64,000 nucleotides of DNA from Nocardiopsis kunsanensis DSM 44524 (GTDB lineage Bacteria > Actinomycetota > Actinomycetes > Streptosporangiales > Streptosporangiaceae). Both the position numbers and the translations under genes were made by a program. Below the pieces are notes generated by a model. That model searched no databases. It had not been told where the DNA came from and worked only from the letters and a program-made list of their open reading frames with translations. The stretch covers positions 1-64,000 of the forward strand of contig NZ_ANAY01000011.1 in the NCBI RefSeq assembly GCF_000340965.1, in the 5' to 3' direction. Positions 7,258-16,685 of the stretch are shown here, in pieces. The number at the start of each line of letters is the position of its first letter. Position 1 is the first letter of the stretch.

Positions 7258-10083
7258 GTGCCAGCCACGAAGGGTAGCGCCGGCAAGAACGGCTCCAAGG
7301 ACAACGCAAGGCAGGGCGAGGGAACCGCTCTTGTCATCGTCGAGTCCCCCGCCAAGGCGAAGACCATCGCCGGCTATCTGGGTCGCGGCTACGTCGTGGA
7401 GTCCAGCATCGGCCACATCCGGGACATGCCGACCAAGGCCGCCGAGATCCCGGCCAAGTACAAGGGGCAGGCCTGGGCGCGCCTGGGTGTCGACGTCGAC
7501 GGCGACTTCGAGCCGCTCTACGTCGTCAACACCGACAAGAAGGCACACGTCAAGAAGCTCAAGGAGCTCATGGCCGAGGCCGACGAGCTCCTGCTCGCAA
7601 CGGATGAGGACCGCGAGGGCGAGGCCATCGCGTGGCACCTGCTCCAGGAACTCAAGCCCAAGATCCCCGTCCGGCGCATGGTCTTCAACGAGATCACCAA
7701 GGACGCGATCCGCCGCGCCGCCGACAACACCCGCGACCTCAACACCCGCCTGGTCACCGCTCAGGAGACCCGCCGCATCCTCGACCGCCTCTACGGCTAC
7801 GAGGTCTCGCCGGTGCTGTGGAAAAAGGTCATGCCGAAGCTCTCGGCGGGCAGGGTGCAGTCCGTGGCCACCCGCCTGGTGGTCGAGCGCGAGCGTGAGC
7901 GCATCGCCTTCACCCCCGCCGAGTACTGGGATCTCAAGGCGGTCTTCGACGCCTCCGGTTCCGGTGCCCCCGACGGGGCCGGAACCTTCCCGGCCGGTCT
8001 GATGTCGGTGGACGGGCGCCGTGTGGCCGTGGGGCGCGACTTCACTTCCCGAGGCACGCTGCGTTCCGACCGCGACGTGCACCACATGGACGAGCAGACC
8101 GCCCGTGAACTGGCCGGGCGCCTCGACGGGGCCGCGTTCGCGGTCAGCTCGGTCGAGCGCAAGCCCTACCGGCGCTCGCCCTACGCGCCGTTCCGCACCA
8201 CGACGATGCAGCAGGAGGCCTCCCGCAAGCTCGGGCTCTCCTCCAAGCAGGCGATGCAGGTCGCCCAGCGCCTTTACGAGAACGGTTACATCACCTACAT
8301 GCGTACCGACAGTACGACGCTGTCGGACAGTGCGGTCAGTGCCTCCCGTGACCAGGTGCGGCGCCTCTACGGCGGCGACTACCTGCCGGACAAGCCGCGC
8401 GTCTACGCCAAGAAGGTCAAGAACGCCCAAGAGGCGCACGAGGCGATCCGCCCGGCCGGTGACACCTTCCGCACCCCGGCCGAGACCGGACTGAACGGCC
8501 CCGAGTTCCGCCTCTACGAGCTCATCTGGAAGCGCACCGTCGCCTCCCAGATGAAGGACGCCGCCGGCGAGTCCGTCACCGTCCGGATCGAGGGCACCTC
8601 CAGCGCCGACGAGGTCGCCGAGTTCACCGCGACCGGCAAGGTCATCACCTTCCACGGGTTCCTCAAGGCCTACGTCGAGGGCTCCGACGACCCGGCCGCC
8701 GACCTCGACGACCGCGAGCGTCGCCTGCCCTCGATGGAGGAGGGGGCCCCGCTCAAGGCCGAGAACCTGGAGGCGGAGGGCCACGCCACCCGGCCGCCGG
8801 CGCGTTACACCGAGGCGACCCTGGTCAAGGAACTGGAGGAGCGGGAGATCGGCCGTCCCTCCACCTACGCCTCGATCATCGGCACGATCCTCGACCGCGG
8901 GTACGTGTTCAAGAAGGGCACGGCCCTGGTGCCCTCCTTCTTGGCCTTCGCCGTGGTGCAGCTGTTGGAACGCCATTTCGGCAACCTGGTCGACTACGAG
9001 TTCACCGCCCGTCTGGAGGACGTGCTCGACGACATCGCCAGGGGCGAGGCGGAGAGCCTTCCGTGGCTGCGCCGCTTCTACTTCGGCGGCCAGACCTCCG
9101 GGGGTGAGTCCGAGGTCGGGCTCAAGGAGCTCGTCGGCGACCAGCTCTCGGACATCGACCCCAAGGAGATCAGCTCCCTGCCGGTGCCGGGCACCGACAT
9201 CCTGCTGCGGGTCGGGCGGTACGGCCCCTACCTGGACCGGGACGGCGAGCGCGTCAACGTGCCCGAGGACCTCGCCCCGGACGAACTCACCAAGGACAAG
9301 GCCGAGGAGCTGTTCGCCCAGCCCAGCGGCGACCGCGAGCTCGGTACAGACCCCGAGACCGGGCGCACCATCGTGGCCAAGACCGGCCGGTTCGGCCCCT
9401 ACATCACCGAGGTCCTGGAGGAGCCGGCCGAGGGCGGGACCAAGCCCAAGGGCAAGGCCAAGGTCAAGCCGCGCACCAGCTCCCTGTTCAAGAGCATGGA
9501 CCTGGACACCGTGACCCTGGAGGACGCGCTGCGCCTGTTGTCGCTGCCCCGGGTCGTGGGCGAGGTCGACGGTGAAGAGGTCACCGCGCAGAACGGACGC
9601 TTCGGTCCCTACCTGAAGAAGGGCACCGACAGCCGTTCCCTGGAGACCGAGGAGCAGATCTTCTCGATCACCCCGGAGCAGGCCAAGGAGCTCTTCGACA
9701 AACCCAAGCAGCGTGGCCGCCGTGCCGCCGTCCCGCCGTTGCGTGAGCTCGGCCAGGATCCGGCCAGCGGTGCGAAGATGGTCATCAAGGACGGCCGGTT
9801 CGGCCCCTACGTCACCGACGGGGAGGTCAACGCCTCCCTGCGCAAGGGCGACGAGGTCGACTCCCTGGGCGACCTGCGCGCCGCCGAGCTGCTCGCAGAG
9901 CGCCGCGCCAAGGCCCCGGCCAAGAAGAAGGCTCCGGCCAAGAAGAGCACCACGACCAAGAGCACGGCAGCGAAGGGCACCGCCGCCAAGAAGACGACCA
10001 CCAAGAAGTCGACGGCCAAGAAGGCGCCCGCGAAGAAGACCGGGGAGCCCAGGAGCTCCTCGCAGAAGACCGACGAGAGCTGA
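7258..10083 (+). CDS. topA: DNA topoisomerase I (type IA)
   Basis: A 941-aa type IA topoisomerase that relaxes negative supercoils through a 5'-phosphotyrosine strand break. The TOPRIM domain starts near residue 24 (LVIVESPAKAKTI) and contains the acidic ATDEDREGEAIAWHL motif. The active-site segment YITYMRTDST places the catalytic tyrosine at 347. The C-terminal half carries several GRFGPY-containing topo_C repeats instead of classical zinc fingers. It ends in a Lys/Ala/Thr-rich tail (about 905-935, PAKKKAPAKKST), typical of actinobacterial TopA and involved in DNA binding in relatives. GTG 7258 is preceded by AGGGGAAC. It is monocistronic, with a terminator following. This is essential housekeeping and certain. 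Confidence 0.98.
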   Translation: MPATKGSAGKNGSKDNARQGEGTALVIVESPAKAKTIAGYLGRGYVVESSIGHIRDMPTKAAEIPAKYKGQAWARLGVDVDGDFEPLYVVNTDKKAHVKKLKELMAEADELLLATDEDREGEAIAWHLLQELKPKIPVRRMVFNEITKDAIRRAADNTRDLNTRLVTAQETRRILDRLYGYEVSPVLWKKVMPKLSAGRVQSVATRLVVERERERIAFTPAEYWDLKAVFDASGSGAPDGAGTFPAGLMSVDGRRVAVGRDFTSRGTLRSDRDVHHMDEQTARELAGRLDGAAFAVSSVERKPYRRSPYAPFRTTTMQQEASRKLGLSSKQAMQVAQRLYENGYITYMRTDSTTLSDSAVSASRDQVRRLYGGDYLPDKPRVYAKKVKNAQEAHEAIRPAGDTFRTPAETGLNGPEFRLYELIWKRTVASQMKDAAGESVTVRIEGTSSADEVAEFTATGKVITFHGFLKAYVEGSDDPAADLDDRERRLPSMEEGAPLKAENLEAEGHATRPPARYTEATLVKELEEREIGRPSTYASIIGTILDRGYVFKKGTALVPSFLAFAVVQLLERHFGNLVDYEFTARLEDVLDDIARGEAESLPWLRRFYFGGQTSGGESEVGLKELVGDQLSDIDPKEISSLPVPGTDILLRVGRYGPYLDRDGERVNVPEDLAPDELTKDKAEELFAQPSGDRELGTDPETGRTIVAKTGRFGPYITEVLEEPAEGGTKPKGKAKVKPRTSSLFKSMDLDTVTLEDALRLLSLPRVVGEVDGEEVTAQNGRFGPYLKKGTDSRSLETEEQIFSITPEQAKELFDKPKQRGRRAAVPPLRELGQDPASGAKMVIKDGRFGPYVTDGEVNASLRKGDEVDSLGDLRAAELLAERRAKAPAKKKAPAKKSTTTKSTAAKGTAAKKTTTKKSTAKKAPAKKTGEPRSSSQKTDES

Positions 10084-10107
10084 CCCGCCGCCCTCCGGCA
10101 CAGCGCA

Positions 10108-10143
10108 CGGAACGGCCTGTCCGATCTCGGGCGGGCCGTTCCG
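10108..10143 (+). terminator. topA terminator
   Basis: Arms 10108-10117 and 10134-10143 are perfectly complementary over 10 bases, 25 bases after the topA stop. The rest of the gap to 10313 should hold the promoter of the next gene; no clear -35/-10 pair was found. Confidence 0.65.
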
Positions 10144-10313
10144 CCTCCGAGATCCCCTCGTGACGATCAGGAACTGTGCCCGGATTGCCGCGCCGTACTA
10201 GTCTGTGTGAGGCGGACGGGGCCGTTGAAACGTAGACGAACCCCGTCAACATCCACCGAAATTCTTCGCGCGGGTCGATCGTCCCGCCGTCCCCTCTCCC
10301 CTCATCGACAATC

Positions 10314-12464
10314 GTGAGCGCTATGAGCAGATCTGCACCCTTGGGAGCGCCGTCCGAGGCGCGCAACGTCCTGGCGATCACATCCTTCAGAAGGTTGTGG
10401 ATCTCGCTTTCCTTGTCCAGCCTGGGTGACTGGCTGAGCCTGCTGGCGCTGATGTCGCTCGCGGTGGTCTTCACCGCCGACGCCGCGCCCCTGGCCGGCC
10501 ACCTGGCCGTGGCCGCGGTCGCGGCGATCAAGCTCGCACCGTCCGTCCTGTTCAGCCCGCTGGTGGGTGCGCTGGCCGACAGACTCGACCGCCGCTGGAC
10601 CATGGTCGGCGCCGACGTCGTGCGCGGGCTGTTCTACGTGTCCATCCCGGTCGTGGGGCTGCTCTGGTCCGGTTTCGCACTGCAGTGGCTGTTCATCGCG
10701 AGCCTGCTCGCCGAGGTCGTCGCCCTGCTGTGGACCCCTGCCAAGGACGCCACCGTCCCCAGTCTCGTGCCGCGCCGCCAGCTCGCCGAGGCCAACCGCC
10801 TCACACTGCTGGCCTCCTACATCACCGCGCCCCTGGCCGCGCTGCTCTTCGCCGCCCTGGCCTCGTTCAACAACGTCCTCGGCGCGTTCGTGCCCTCGCT
10901 GGCCAACCCCGAGGCCGACATCGCGCTGTACCTCAACGGCCTCACGTTCTTCACCGCGGCGATCGTCGTGGGGACCCTGCCGATCCCCAAACACAACCCC
11001 GGTGTCTCGGCGGCGAGCCCCACCCGCGACGGCGCCGTCCTGCGCTCGGTCGTGAGCGGCCCCCGCCACACCGGCGGAACGGCCCTGGGCCGCGGGCTCG
11101 TCATCGGCCTGCTGACCGCGGTGGCCGCAGGTGCGTCCGTCGTCGGTGTGGGCCGCGCGCACGTGGAGGCGCTGGGGGCCGGTAACGGCGGTTTCGGTGT
11201 GCTCTTCGCCGCGGTCTTCGGCGGTGCCGCGCTGGGTATGGTCGCGGGTCCGCGCCTGCTCAAGAAGTTCAGCCGGCGGCGCCTGTTCGGTCTCGTGCTC
11301 CTCCTCGCATCGATCGCGCTGCTCTTCACCGGTCCGGTCTGGGACATGGTGCTCTCGGCCGTGCTCGTGCTGGTCCTCGGGTTCGCTTCCGGTGTGGCAG
11401 CCGGTACCGGTCTGCGCCTGCTCGACGTCGCCGCGTCCGCCACCGCCGGCACCGTCTCGGAGGAGTCGGCCCACCGTGAGCGTGCGTTCTCCTTCGTGCA
11501 CGGGGCCGCCCGCCTGACCTTCGTGGCCGTGGCCGTACTCACCCCCGTGGTCGCCGGACTGGCCGGTGACCACACCCTGCCTCTCGGCGGCGAGCTCGAG
11601 TACCAGCTCTGGGGCACGGGCATCGTGCTCATGGCGGTCGGCCTGGTCGCGGTCGTGCTCAGCGCCGTCGCCCACCACCTGGTCAACCGGGAGGACCCCG
11701 AGGCCGGCCCCGGTCTGCTGCCGGAGCTCTTCGCCGCGCTGCGCGGGGTCGACCCCAACGCAGGGGAAGGCGACGGGGAGGTGCGCACCCCCGGCGCGTT
11801 CGTGGTCATCGAGGGCGGTGAGGGGGCCGGGAAGTCCACCCAGGTCCGCGATCTCACCGTGTGGCTGCGGGAGCAGGGGTTCGAGGTCGTCGGTACCCGC
11901 CAGCCCGGCGCCACCAAGCTCGGCATGCGCCTGCGCGGCATCCTGCTGGACCGGGAGAACTCCCACATCACCCCGCGGGCCGAGGCGATGCTCTATGCCG
12001 CCGACAAGGCCGACCACGTGGAGCAGGAGATCCTGCCCGCGCTCCGTCGCGGCGCCGTCGTCATCAGCGACCGCTACATCGACTCCACGCTCGCCTACCA
12101 GGGGGCCGGGCGCGAGTTGGAGACCGAGGAGCTGCGCGAGATCAACCGCTGGGCCACACAGAACCTCGTCCCCGACCTCACGGTGCTGCTGGACGTGCGC
12201 CCGGAGGACGGCCTCGGCCGCCTGGGCGGCCCCGCCGACCGCATCGAGTCGGAGTCGACGAACTTCCACGAGCGGGTGCGGCGCGAGTTCCGGTCCCTGG
12301 CCGAAGCCGAGCCCGACCGCTACCTGGTCGTGGACGCGAGCGAGCCGTTGGAGAAGGTCACCCGCCGGATCCAGAAGCGGGTGCGCAGCCTGCTGCCCGA
12401 CCCGGTACCGAGCAGCTCCGAAGCGGTGACCGGCATGATCCCGATCGTCAATGACGAGGACTGA
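10314..12464 (+). CDS. tmk: MFS-type membrane protein fused to thymidylate kinase
   Basis: A 716-aa fusion. Residues about 1-465 are a major-facilitator-type membrane domain (about 10-12 helices, opening with FRRLWISLSLSSLGDW). Residues about 493-705 are a complete dTMP kinase, which makes dTDP from dTMP: P-loop GGEGAGKST (501-509), RQPGATKLG, the DRYIDSTLAYQG dTMP-binding motif, and a C-terminal helix. The lid region contains PADRIE. Membrane-fused Tmk is known from other actinobacteria; whether the transporter half moves a substrate is unknown. The start is GTG 10314 or ATG 10323; neither has a strong ribosome site. A strong terminator follows. holB lies 0.9 kb downstream, the usual tmk neighbour. 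Confidence 0.93.
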   Translation: MSAMSRSAPLGAPSEARNVLAITSFRRLWISLSLSSLGDWLSLLALMSLAVVFTADAAPLAGHLAVAAVAAIKLAPSVLFSPLVGALADRLDRRWTMVGADVVRGLFYVSIPVVGLLWSGFALQWLFIASLLAEVVALLWTPAKDATVPSLVPRRQLAEANRLTLLASYITAPLAALLFAALASFNNVLGAFVPSLANPEADIALYLNGLTFFTAAIVVGTLPIPKHNPGVSAASPTRDGAVLRSVVSGPRHTGGTALGRGLVIGLLTAVAAGASVVGVGRAHVEALGAGNGGFGVLFAAVFGGAALGMVAGPRLLKKFSRRRLFGLVLLLASIALLFTGPVWDMVLSAVLVLVLGFASGVAAGTGLRLLDVAASATAGTVSEESAHRERAFSFVHGAARLTFVAVAVLTPVVAGLAGDHTLPLGGELEYQLWGTGIVLMAVGLVAVVLSAVAHHLVNREDPEAGPGLLPELFAALRGVDPNAGEGDGEVRTPGAFVVIEGGEGAGKSTQVRDLTVWLREQGFEVVGTRQPGATKLGMRLRGILLDRENSHITPRAEAMLYAADKADHVEQEILPALRRGAVVISDRYIDSTLAYQGAGRELETEELREINRWATQNLVPDLTVLLDVRPEDGLGRLGGPADRIESESTNFHERVRREFRSLAEAEPDRYLVVDASEPLEKVTRRIQKRVRSLLPDPVPSSSEAVTGMIPIVNDED

Positions 12465-12474
12465 GTACCTCGGG

Positions 12475-12512
12475 CAGGAGGAGGCCCCGGCGCATGCCGG
12501 GGCCTCCTCCTG
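12475..12512. terminator. strong bidirectional-type terminator
   Basis: A perfect 17-base inverted repeat (12475-12491 with 12496-12512) with loop GCAT, 10 bases after the tmk stop. It may also serve the converging minus-strand gene. The 150 bases to 12662 hold no supported gene. Confidence 0.85.
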
Positions 12513-12662
12513 TTCGTGCGGCGGGCTCAGGGCAGTGGCGTGGTGCGATCGGCGACGGCCTCGACAGTGGTGGTGCCGTCGCCGTCGACCGTGGTGCCCG
12601 GGAGGGGCGAGCGGGAGGCGGTGCGGCTGAGGGCCTCACCCCCGTCCCGGCTTTGGCCGCAC

Positions 12663-13190
12663 TCACGTGAAGACGTACCGGGTCTGGCTGAAGCCCGGGG
12701 CCTTGCCGAACGCCAGCGCGCGCTCGGCCTCCACCCGCAGGACCAGCACCCGCGCGGCCCGGATCCCCTCGCAGAGACCGAACCAGGTCCCCTCGGACGA
12801 GGTCACCTCCTCCCCGTACTTGTCCTCGTAGGCCCGGGCCACCCGGTCCAGGTCGCCGGATTCCTCCAGCGGTACGGCGCGGCCCTCCACCACGACCTCC
12901 GGCGGGCCGTACAACCGGTCCGTGCCCGCGCTGAACAGACAGTGGGGATCGCTCGCGAGGTTGAGGGCCTTGCGCTCGTGTTCCCCGGTGCAGAAGTGCG
13001 CGGCCCCGTCGACCCACACACCCAGGAGCGGTGCCATGTGCGGACGACCGTCCGGACGCACGGTCGTCACCCGGCACAGCGGGGCCTCGGTCACCACCGC
13101 ACGCGCTCGGTCCCAGGGCACGGGACCGGCGCCGGGGGTGCTGAACTCCGGGCACAGCGCCGTCTCAGGGAAGTCGGAGTGCGTGGTCAT
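12663..13190 (-). CDS. pyridoxamine 5'-phosphate oxidase-family protein
   Basis: A 175-aa protein with the split beta-barrel fold of PNPOx/flavin reductase-like proteins. The diagnostic stretch runs from RVTTVRPDGRPHMAPL through the FCTGEHERKALNL segment, which binds FMN or F420 phosphate in relatives. The C-terminal part ends GFSQTRYVF. ATG 13190 has GAGGAG at good spacing; a more upstream in-frame ATG (13217) is less likely. It is convergent with tmk and divergent from holB. These small oxidase-like proteins reduce varied substrates, so no specific reaction is claimed. FMN versus F420 cannot be decided from the sequence read here. Confidence 0.85.
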   Translation of the reverse strand: MTTHSDFPETALCPEFSTPGAGPVPWDRARAVVTEAPLCRVTTVRPDGRPHMAPLLGVWVDGAAHFCTGEHERKALNLASDPHCLFSAGTDRLYGPPEVVVEGRAVPLEESGDLDRVARAYEDKYGEEVTSSEGTWFGLCEGIRAARVLVLRVEAERALAFGKAPGFSQTRYVFT

Positions 13191-13345
13191 GGTGTGCTCC
13201 TCACGAGGTGCGTTCACCCGTACCTACCCGCCCCCGGACTCATCGGCACGTGCCCGGACGGGATCCCGCGGGGCGGGTCCGAACGTCGTCGGGCGCTCCT
13301 ATCCTGGGGACGGACCTGCAGGACCGAGTTTCCCCGGGGGTACGC

Positions 13346-14518
13346 GTGACGGTCTTCGACGACCTCGTCGGCCAGCGGACGGCCGTCGCCCAGCTCCGCC
13401 GAGCCGTCGCCGGGGCCGATGACCTCGTCTCCGGTGGCAGCGGCACCGGGATGACCCATGCATGGCTCTTCACCGGCCCGCCGGGGTCGGGCCGGGAGGA
13501 GGCCGCCCGCGCCTTCGCCGCCGCGTTGCAATGCACCGAGGGCGGCTGCGGGCACTGCGACTCCTGCCACCAGACGCTCGCCGGCACCCACCCCGACGTG
13601 CTCTACGTGCGTCCGAGCGGCCTCAGCTTCGGGGTGGCCGCCACCCGGGACCTCGTCCTGCGCGCGAGCTCCAAACCGGCCGGGGGCCGGTTCCGCATCG
13701 TGCTCTTCGAGGACGCCGACCGTGCTACCGAGGCCGCCTCCAACGCCCTGCTCAAGGCTGTGGAGGAGCCCTCCCCGCGCACCGTGTGGCTGTTGTGCAC
13801 TCCCACCCCCGAGGACCTGCTCGTCACCATCCGTTCGCGCTGCCGCCTGGCCACCCTCACCAGCCCCGTCACCACCGAACTCGTCGCCGCGCTCACCGAC
13901 CGCGACGGCATCGACCGTTCCACCGCCGAACAGGCGGCCCGTGCGTCGGCCGGACGCATCGACCGTGCCCGCCAACTGGCGACCGACCCCGAGGCCCGCA
14001 GCCGCCGCGAGGAGGTGTTGTCCATCCCCATGCGCCTGGACGGCCTCGGTGCGTGCGTGGCGGCGGCCTCACGCCTCTACGAGATCGCCGAGCAGGAAGC
14101 CAAGGCGCTCACCGGTGAGCTCGACGAGAAGGAACGTGAGGAGCTCAAGGCCGCCTTCGGCGAGGGCTCCAAGGGCAAGGGCGTGGCCAAGGCCGTCCGT
14201 GGCGCCTCCGGGGCCCTCAAGGAACTGGAGGAACGCCAGAAGCGCCGCGCCACCCGCATCAAACGCGACTCCTACGACCGTGCGCTCCTCGACCTGGCCG
14301 CCTTCTACCGTGACGTGCTCACCCTCCAGCTCGGTGCGCAGGTCGAACGCTCCACCGAGGAGCGCTCCGGCGATCTGCGGCGCATGGCCGGGTCCGGGTC
14401 CCCCGAGAGCACTCTGCGCCGCCTCGACGCGATCATGGAGTGCCGTGGACGCATCGCCGCAAACGTCCACCCGCAGATCGCGATGGAGGCGATGACCTCG
14501 GCCCTCCTGGTCGGCTGA
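13346..14518 (+). CDS. holB: DNA polymerase III delta' subunit
   Basis: A 390-aa clamp-loader AAA+ protein that helps load the beta sliding clamp at replication. Residues 1-170 hold the AAA+ fold with a degenerate Walker A (GPPGSGREEAA, residues 44-54; Arg replaces the usual Lys), expected for a non-hydrolysing delta'. The zinc site C63, C68, C71, C74 is present. Sensor region NALLKAVEEP and the SRC motif (IRSRCR) follow. The C-terminal domain includes a charged helix. GTG 13346 is chosen because homology to the family begins at VFDDLVGQ and a GGGGG tract lies upstream. The tmk-holB order is conserved in actinobacteria, here interrupted by one minus-strand gene. Confidence 0.95.
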   Translation: MTVFDDLVGQRTAVAQLRRAVAGADDLVSGGSGTGMTHAWLFTGPPGSGREEAARAFAAALQCTEGGCGHCDSCHQTLAGTHPDVLYVRPSGLSFGVAATRDLVLRASSKPAGGRFRIVLFEDADRATEAASNALLKAVEEPSPRTVWLLCTPTPEDLLVTIRSRCRLATLTSPVTTELVAALTDRDGIDRSTAEQAARASAGRIDRARQLATDPEARSRREEVLSIPMRLDGLGACVAAASRLYEIAEQEAKALTGELDEKEREELKAAFGEGSKGKGVAKAVRGASGALKELEERQKRRATRIKRDSYDRALLDLAAFYRDVLTLQLGAQVERSTEERSGDLRRMAGSGSPESTLRRLDAIMECRGRIAANVHPQIAMEAMTSALLVG

Positions 14519-14597
14519 CGCCGCGGTCCTGCTGTCGGGCAGAATGGGCGGGCGCCGGGGACACGCCGGTGCTGCGGCCACGACGGGAGGGTGACGG

Positions 14598-16160
14598 GTG
14601 AGCACGAGGGCGAGGAAAGCGGTGGCCGGGCTGGTCGCCGTGGCGGTTCTGGCCGTCTCCGGCTGCACGGGTCAGGAGGCCGAAGGGCCCGTGCAGGAGG
14701 AACCGGCCCCTTCCGAAGCAGCGCCCGAGGCGTTCACCGACCAGGGTCTGGACTGGAGCGCTTGTGAGGAGGGCACCTCCGGTACCGAGTGCGCCACGTT
14801 CGAGGTCCCCCTGGACTACGGGGAGCCCGGGGGCGAACGCATCGAGATCGCCGTCAAACGCTTCCCCTCCGAGTCCGGTGACCCCGTGGGGTCGCTCGTG
14901 GTCAACCCCGGCGGGCCGGGCGGCTCGGGCTTCGACTTCGCCGACGCCGCTCCCTTCATCACCAGTGGCGAGGTGCGCAGCAACTTCGACGTGGTCGGGT
15001 TCGACCCGCGCGGAGTCGGCCGCAGCACACCGTTGACCTGTATGGGGACGGAGGAGATCGACGAGTACCTCGGTGCTGGGTACGACACCGAGGACGGTAC
15101 CGGTGACGCGGCGGACCTCACCGAGGAGGGTGTGGCCGAGCTGGAGGAGAACAGCCGCGACTTCGTGGCCGCCTGCCAGGAGCAGGCCCCCGAGCTCATG
15201 ATGCACGTGGGTACCGAGAACGTGGCCCGCGACATGGACGTGCTCCGGGTGCTGCTCGGCGACGACCGGCTCACCTACATGGGTGCGTCCTACGGCACGC
15301 ACATCGGTGCCCAGTACGCCGAGCAGTTCCCCGACCGGGTGCGCGCGCTCGTCCTGGACGGCGCGGTCGATCCCAGCCAGACACCGCTGGAGGCCGGCGT
15401 GGCGCAGGCGACCGGGTTCGAGACCGCGCTGCGCGCCTTCGTCGAGGACTGCCTGGGCCGGGAGGACTGCCCCCTCGGCGGGCCGGGCGACGAGGTCGAG
15501 GACGGTGTGCAGGCCCTGGCCGGCTTTCTCGAGGACACCGCCCGCCGGCCCCTGGACCACGCCGGCGACGACCGTGAGGTCAACCGTGCCCGGGCCGAGC
15601 TCGGTATGGCGGCCGCCCTCTACAGCGAGGACCTGTGGGAACGGGTGCGTGCGGGCATCACCGCCGGTATGGAGGAGGGCGACGGCACGGTCCTGATGCA
15701 GCTGGCCGACGACCTGTACAGCCGTGGTGACCCGGCGGCCTACGAGAACTCCACTGCGATGCTCTCCGCGGTGAACTGCTCCGACGCCCCCGGTCCGCGC
15801 GACGTGGACGCCTACGAGGAGGCCGCGCAAGCCGCAGGTGAGCAGTCGCCGCTCTTCGGCCCCGGGCTCGCCTGGGGAGCCCTCACCTGTGCGTTCTGGC
15901 CGGAGGAGGCCGTGTCCGAGGGCGGGGAGCTCACCGCCGAGGGTGCCGATCCGATCATGGTGCTGGGCACCACACGCGACTCCGCTACCCCCTACGCCTG
16001 GTCGGAGGCGCTGGCCGAGCAGCTCGACCCCGGCTTCCTGCTCACCCGGGACGGGGACGGTCACACCGGCTACCGCATGGGTGACCCCTGCATCGACGGG
16101 ATCGTCGACGACTATCTGATCGATCTCACCGTGCCCGAGGACGGTATGGTCTGTGCCTGA
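14598..16160 (+). CDS. lipoprotein S33-type alpha/beta hydrolase (tripeptidyl aminopeptidase-like)
   Basis: A 520-aa secreted serine peptidase. A lipoprotein signal peptide ends at LAVSGC (lipobox). The oxyanion region VNPGGPGGSG and the FDPRGVGRST strand are typical of SlpD/Tap-like exopeptidases. The nucleophile elbow GASYG places the catalytic Ser at 231. A late GDGHTGY supplies the catalytic His, and a TAP-like C-terminal domain lies around 400-500. The family cleaves N-terminal tripeptides or proline-containing peptides outside the cell. GTG 14598 follows GGGAGGGTGACGG. It sits 79 bases after holB and just before tRNA-Thr. Confidence 0.93.
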   Translation: MSTRARKAVAGLVAVAVLAVSGCTGQEAEGPVQEEPAPSEAAPEAFTDQGLDWSACEEGTSGTECATFEVPLDYGEPGGERIEIAVKRFPSESGDPVGSLVVNPGGPGGSGFDFADAAPFITSGEVRSNFDVVGFDPRGVGRSTPLTCMGTEEIDEYLGAGYDTEDGTGDAADLTEEGVAELEENSRDFVAACQEQAPELMMHVGTENVARDMDVLRVLLGDDRLTYMGASYGTHIGAQYAEQFPDRVRALVLDGAVDPSQTPLEAGVAQATGFETALRAFVEDCLGREDCPLGGPGDEVEDGVQALAGFLEDTARRPLDHAGDDREVNRARAELGMAAALYSEDLWERVRAGITAGMEEGDGTVLMQLADDLYSRGDPAAYENSTAMLSAVNCSDAPGPRDVDAYEEAAQAAGEQSPLFGPGLAWGALTCAFWPEEAVSEGGELTAEGADPIMVLGTTRDSATPYAWSEALAEQLDPGFLLTRDGDGHTGYRMGDPCIDGIVDDYLIDLTVPEDGMVCA

Positions 16161-16242
16161 CCGCACCGGAACGTGTGTACCCGGCACTCCGGGAAGGCGT
16201 TAGACTGGTTCCTGCCTCGCCGCACGCGATGTGTGGCGCGGT

Positions 16243-16315
16243 GCCGCCTTAGCTCAGTCGGCAGAGCGATTCACTCGTAATGAATAGGTCATCGGTTCGA
16301 TTCCGATAGGCGGCT
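16243..16315 (+). tRNA. tRNA-Thr (anticodon CGT)
   Basis: A 73-base tRNA. Acceptor GCCGCCT pairs with AGGCGGC, discriminator T. The anticodon arm ATTCA-CTCGTAA-TGAAT gives CGT. The T arm is ATCGG-TTCGATT-CCGAT. The CCA end is not encoded (TCCG follows). It decodes ACG threonine codons. Confidence 0.97.
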
Positions 16316-16325
16316 CCGATCCCTG

Positions 16326-16356
16326 AAGGCCCGTCCGGCCCGCCCGGACGGGCCTT
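16326..16356 (+). terminator. tRNA-Thr terminator
   Basis: A perfect 13-base inverted repeat (16326-16338 with 16344-16356), 11 bases after the tRNA. The following 317 bases, to 16673, hold no gene or clear signal. Confidence 0.8.
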
Positions 16357-16685
16357 CGTCGTTCCGGTAGGAGAACAGACTCACCCGCGGTGGCGCCGGT
16401 TCGCGTACGACTGTGCAGTCCTTGCCCCACCCCCGCAGCGGGCTGAACGGGGTCCGCTGCGAAGAGCGCTCTCAGCGCCGCCCGCTCCTCGGCGCGCGGT
16501 CCGTGGCCGCAGTGGGGGGGTCCCCGGTGCGGGGCGTGGGCGGGCAGATCCGGGGAGGCGGGCGGACGGTGCCCGAGAGGTGGGGCGGGTGGAGGAGCTG
16601 CAGACGCTGAGGCCCCAGGACCTGGCCTGGCGAGAGTTTTGTCAACTTTGCGTGTCCTTTTCATGACACTGTGTAGGATCGCGCC

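Noticed and set aside
12513..12662. A minus-strand reading of this gap gives a peptide ending in a TTVDGDGTTTVEAVADRTTPLP-like stretch, suggesting a remnant of a secreted protein.
   Set aside because: No start codon or ribosome site was found, and it overlaps the start of a sure gene's 3' end; too short to support.
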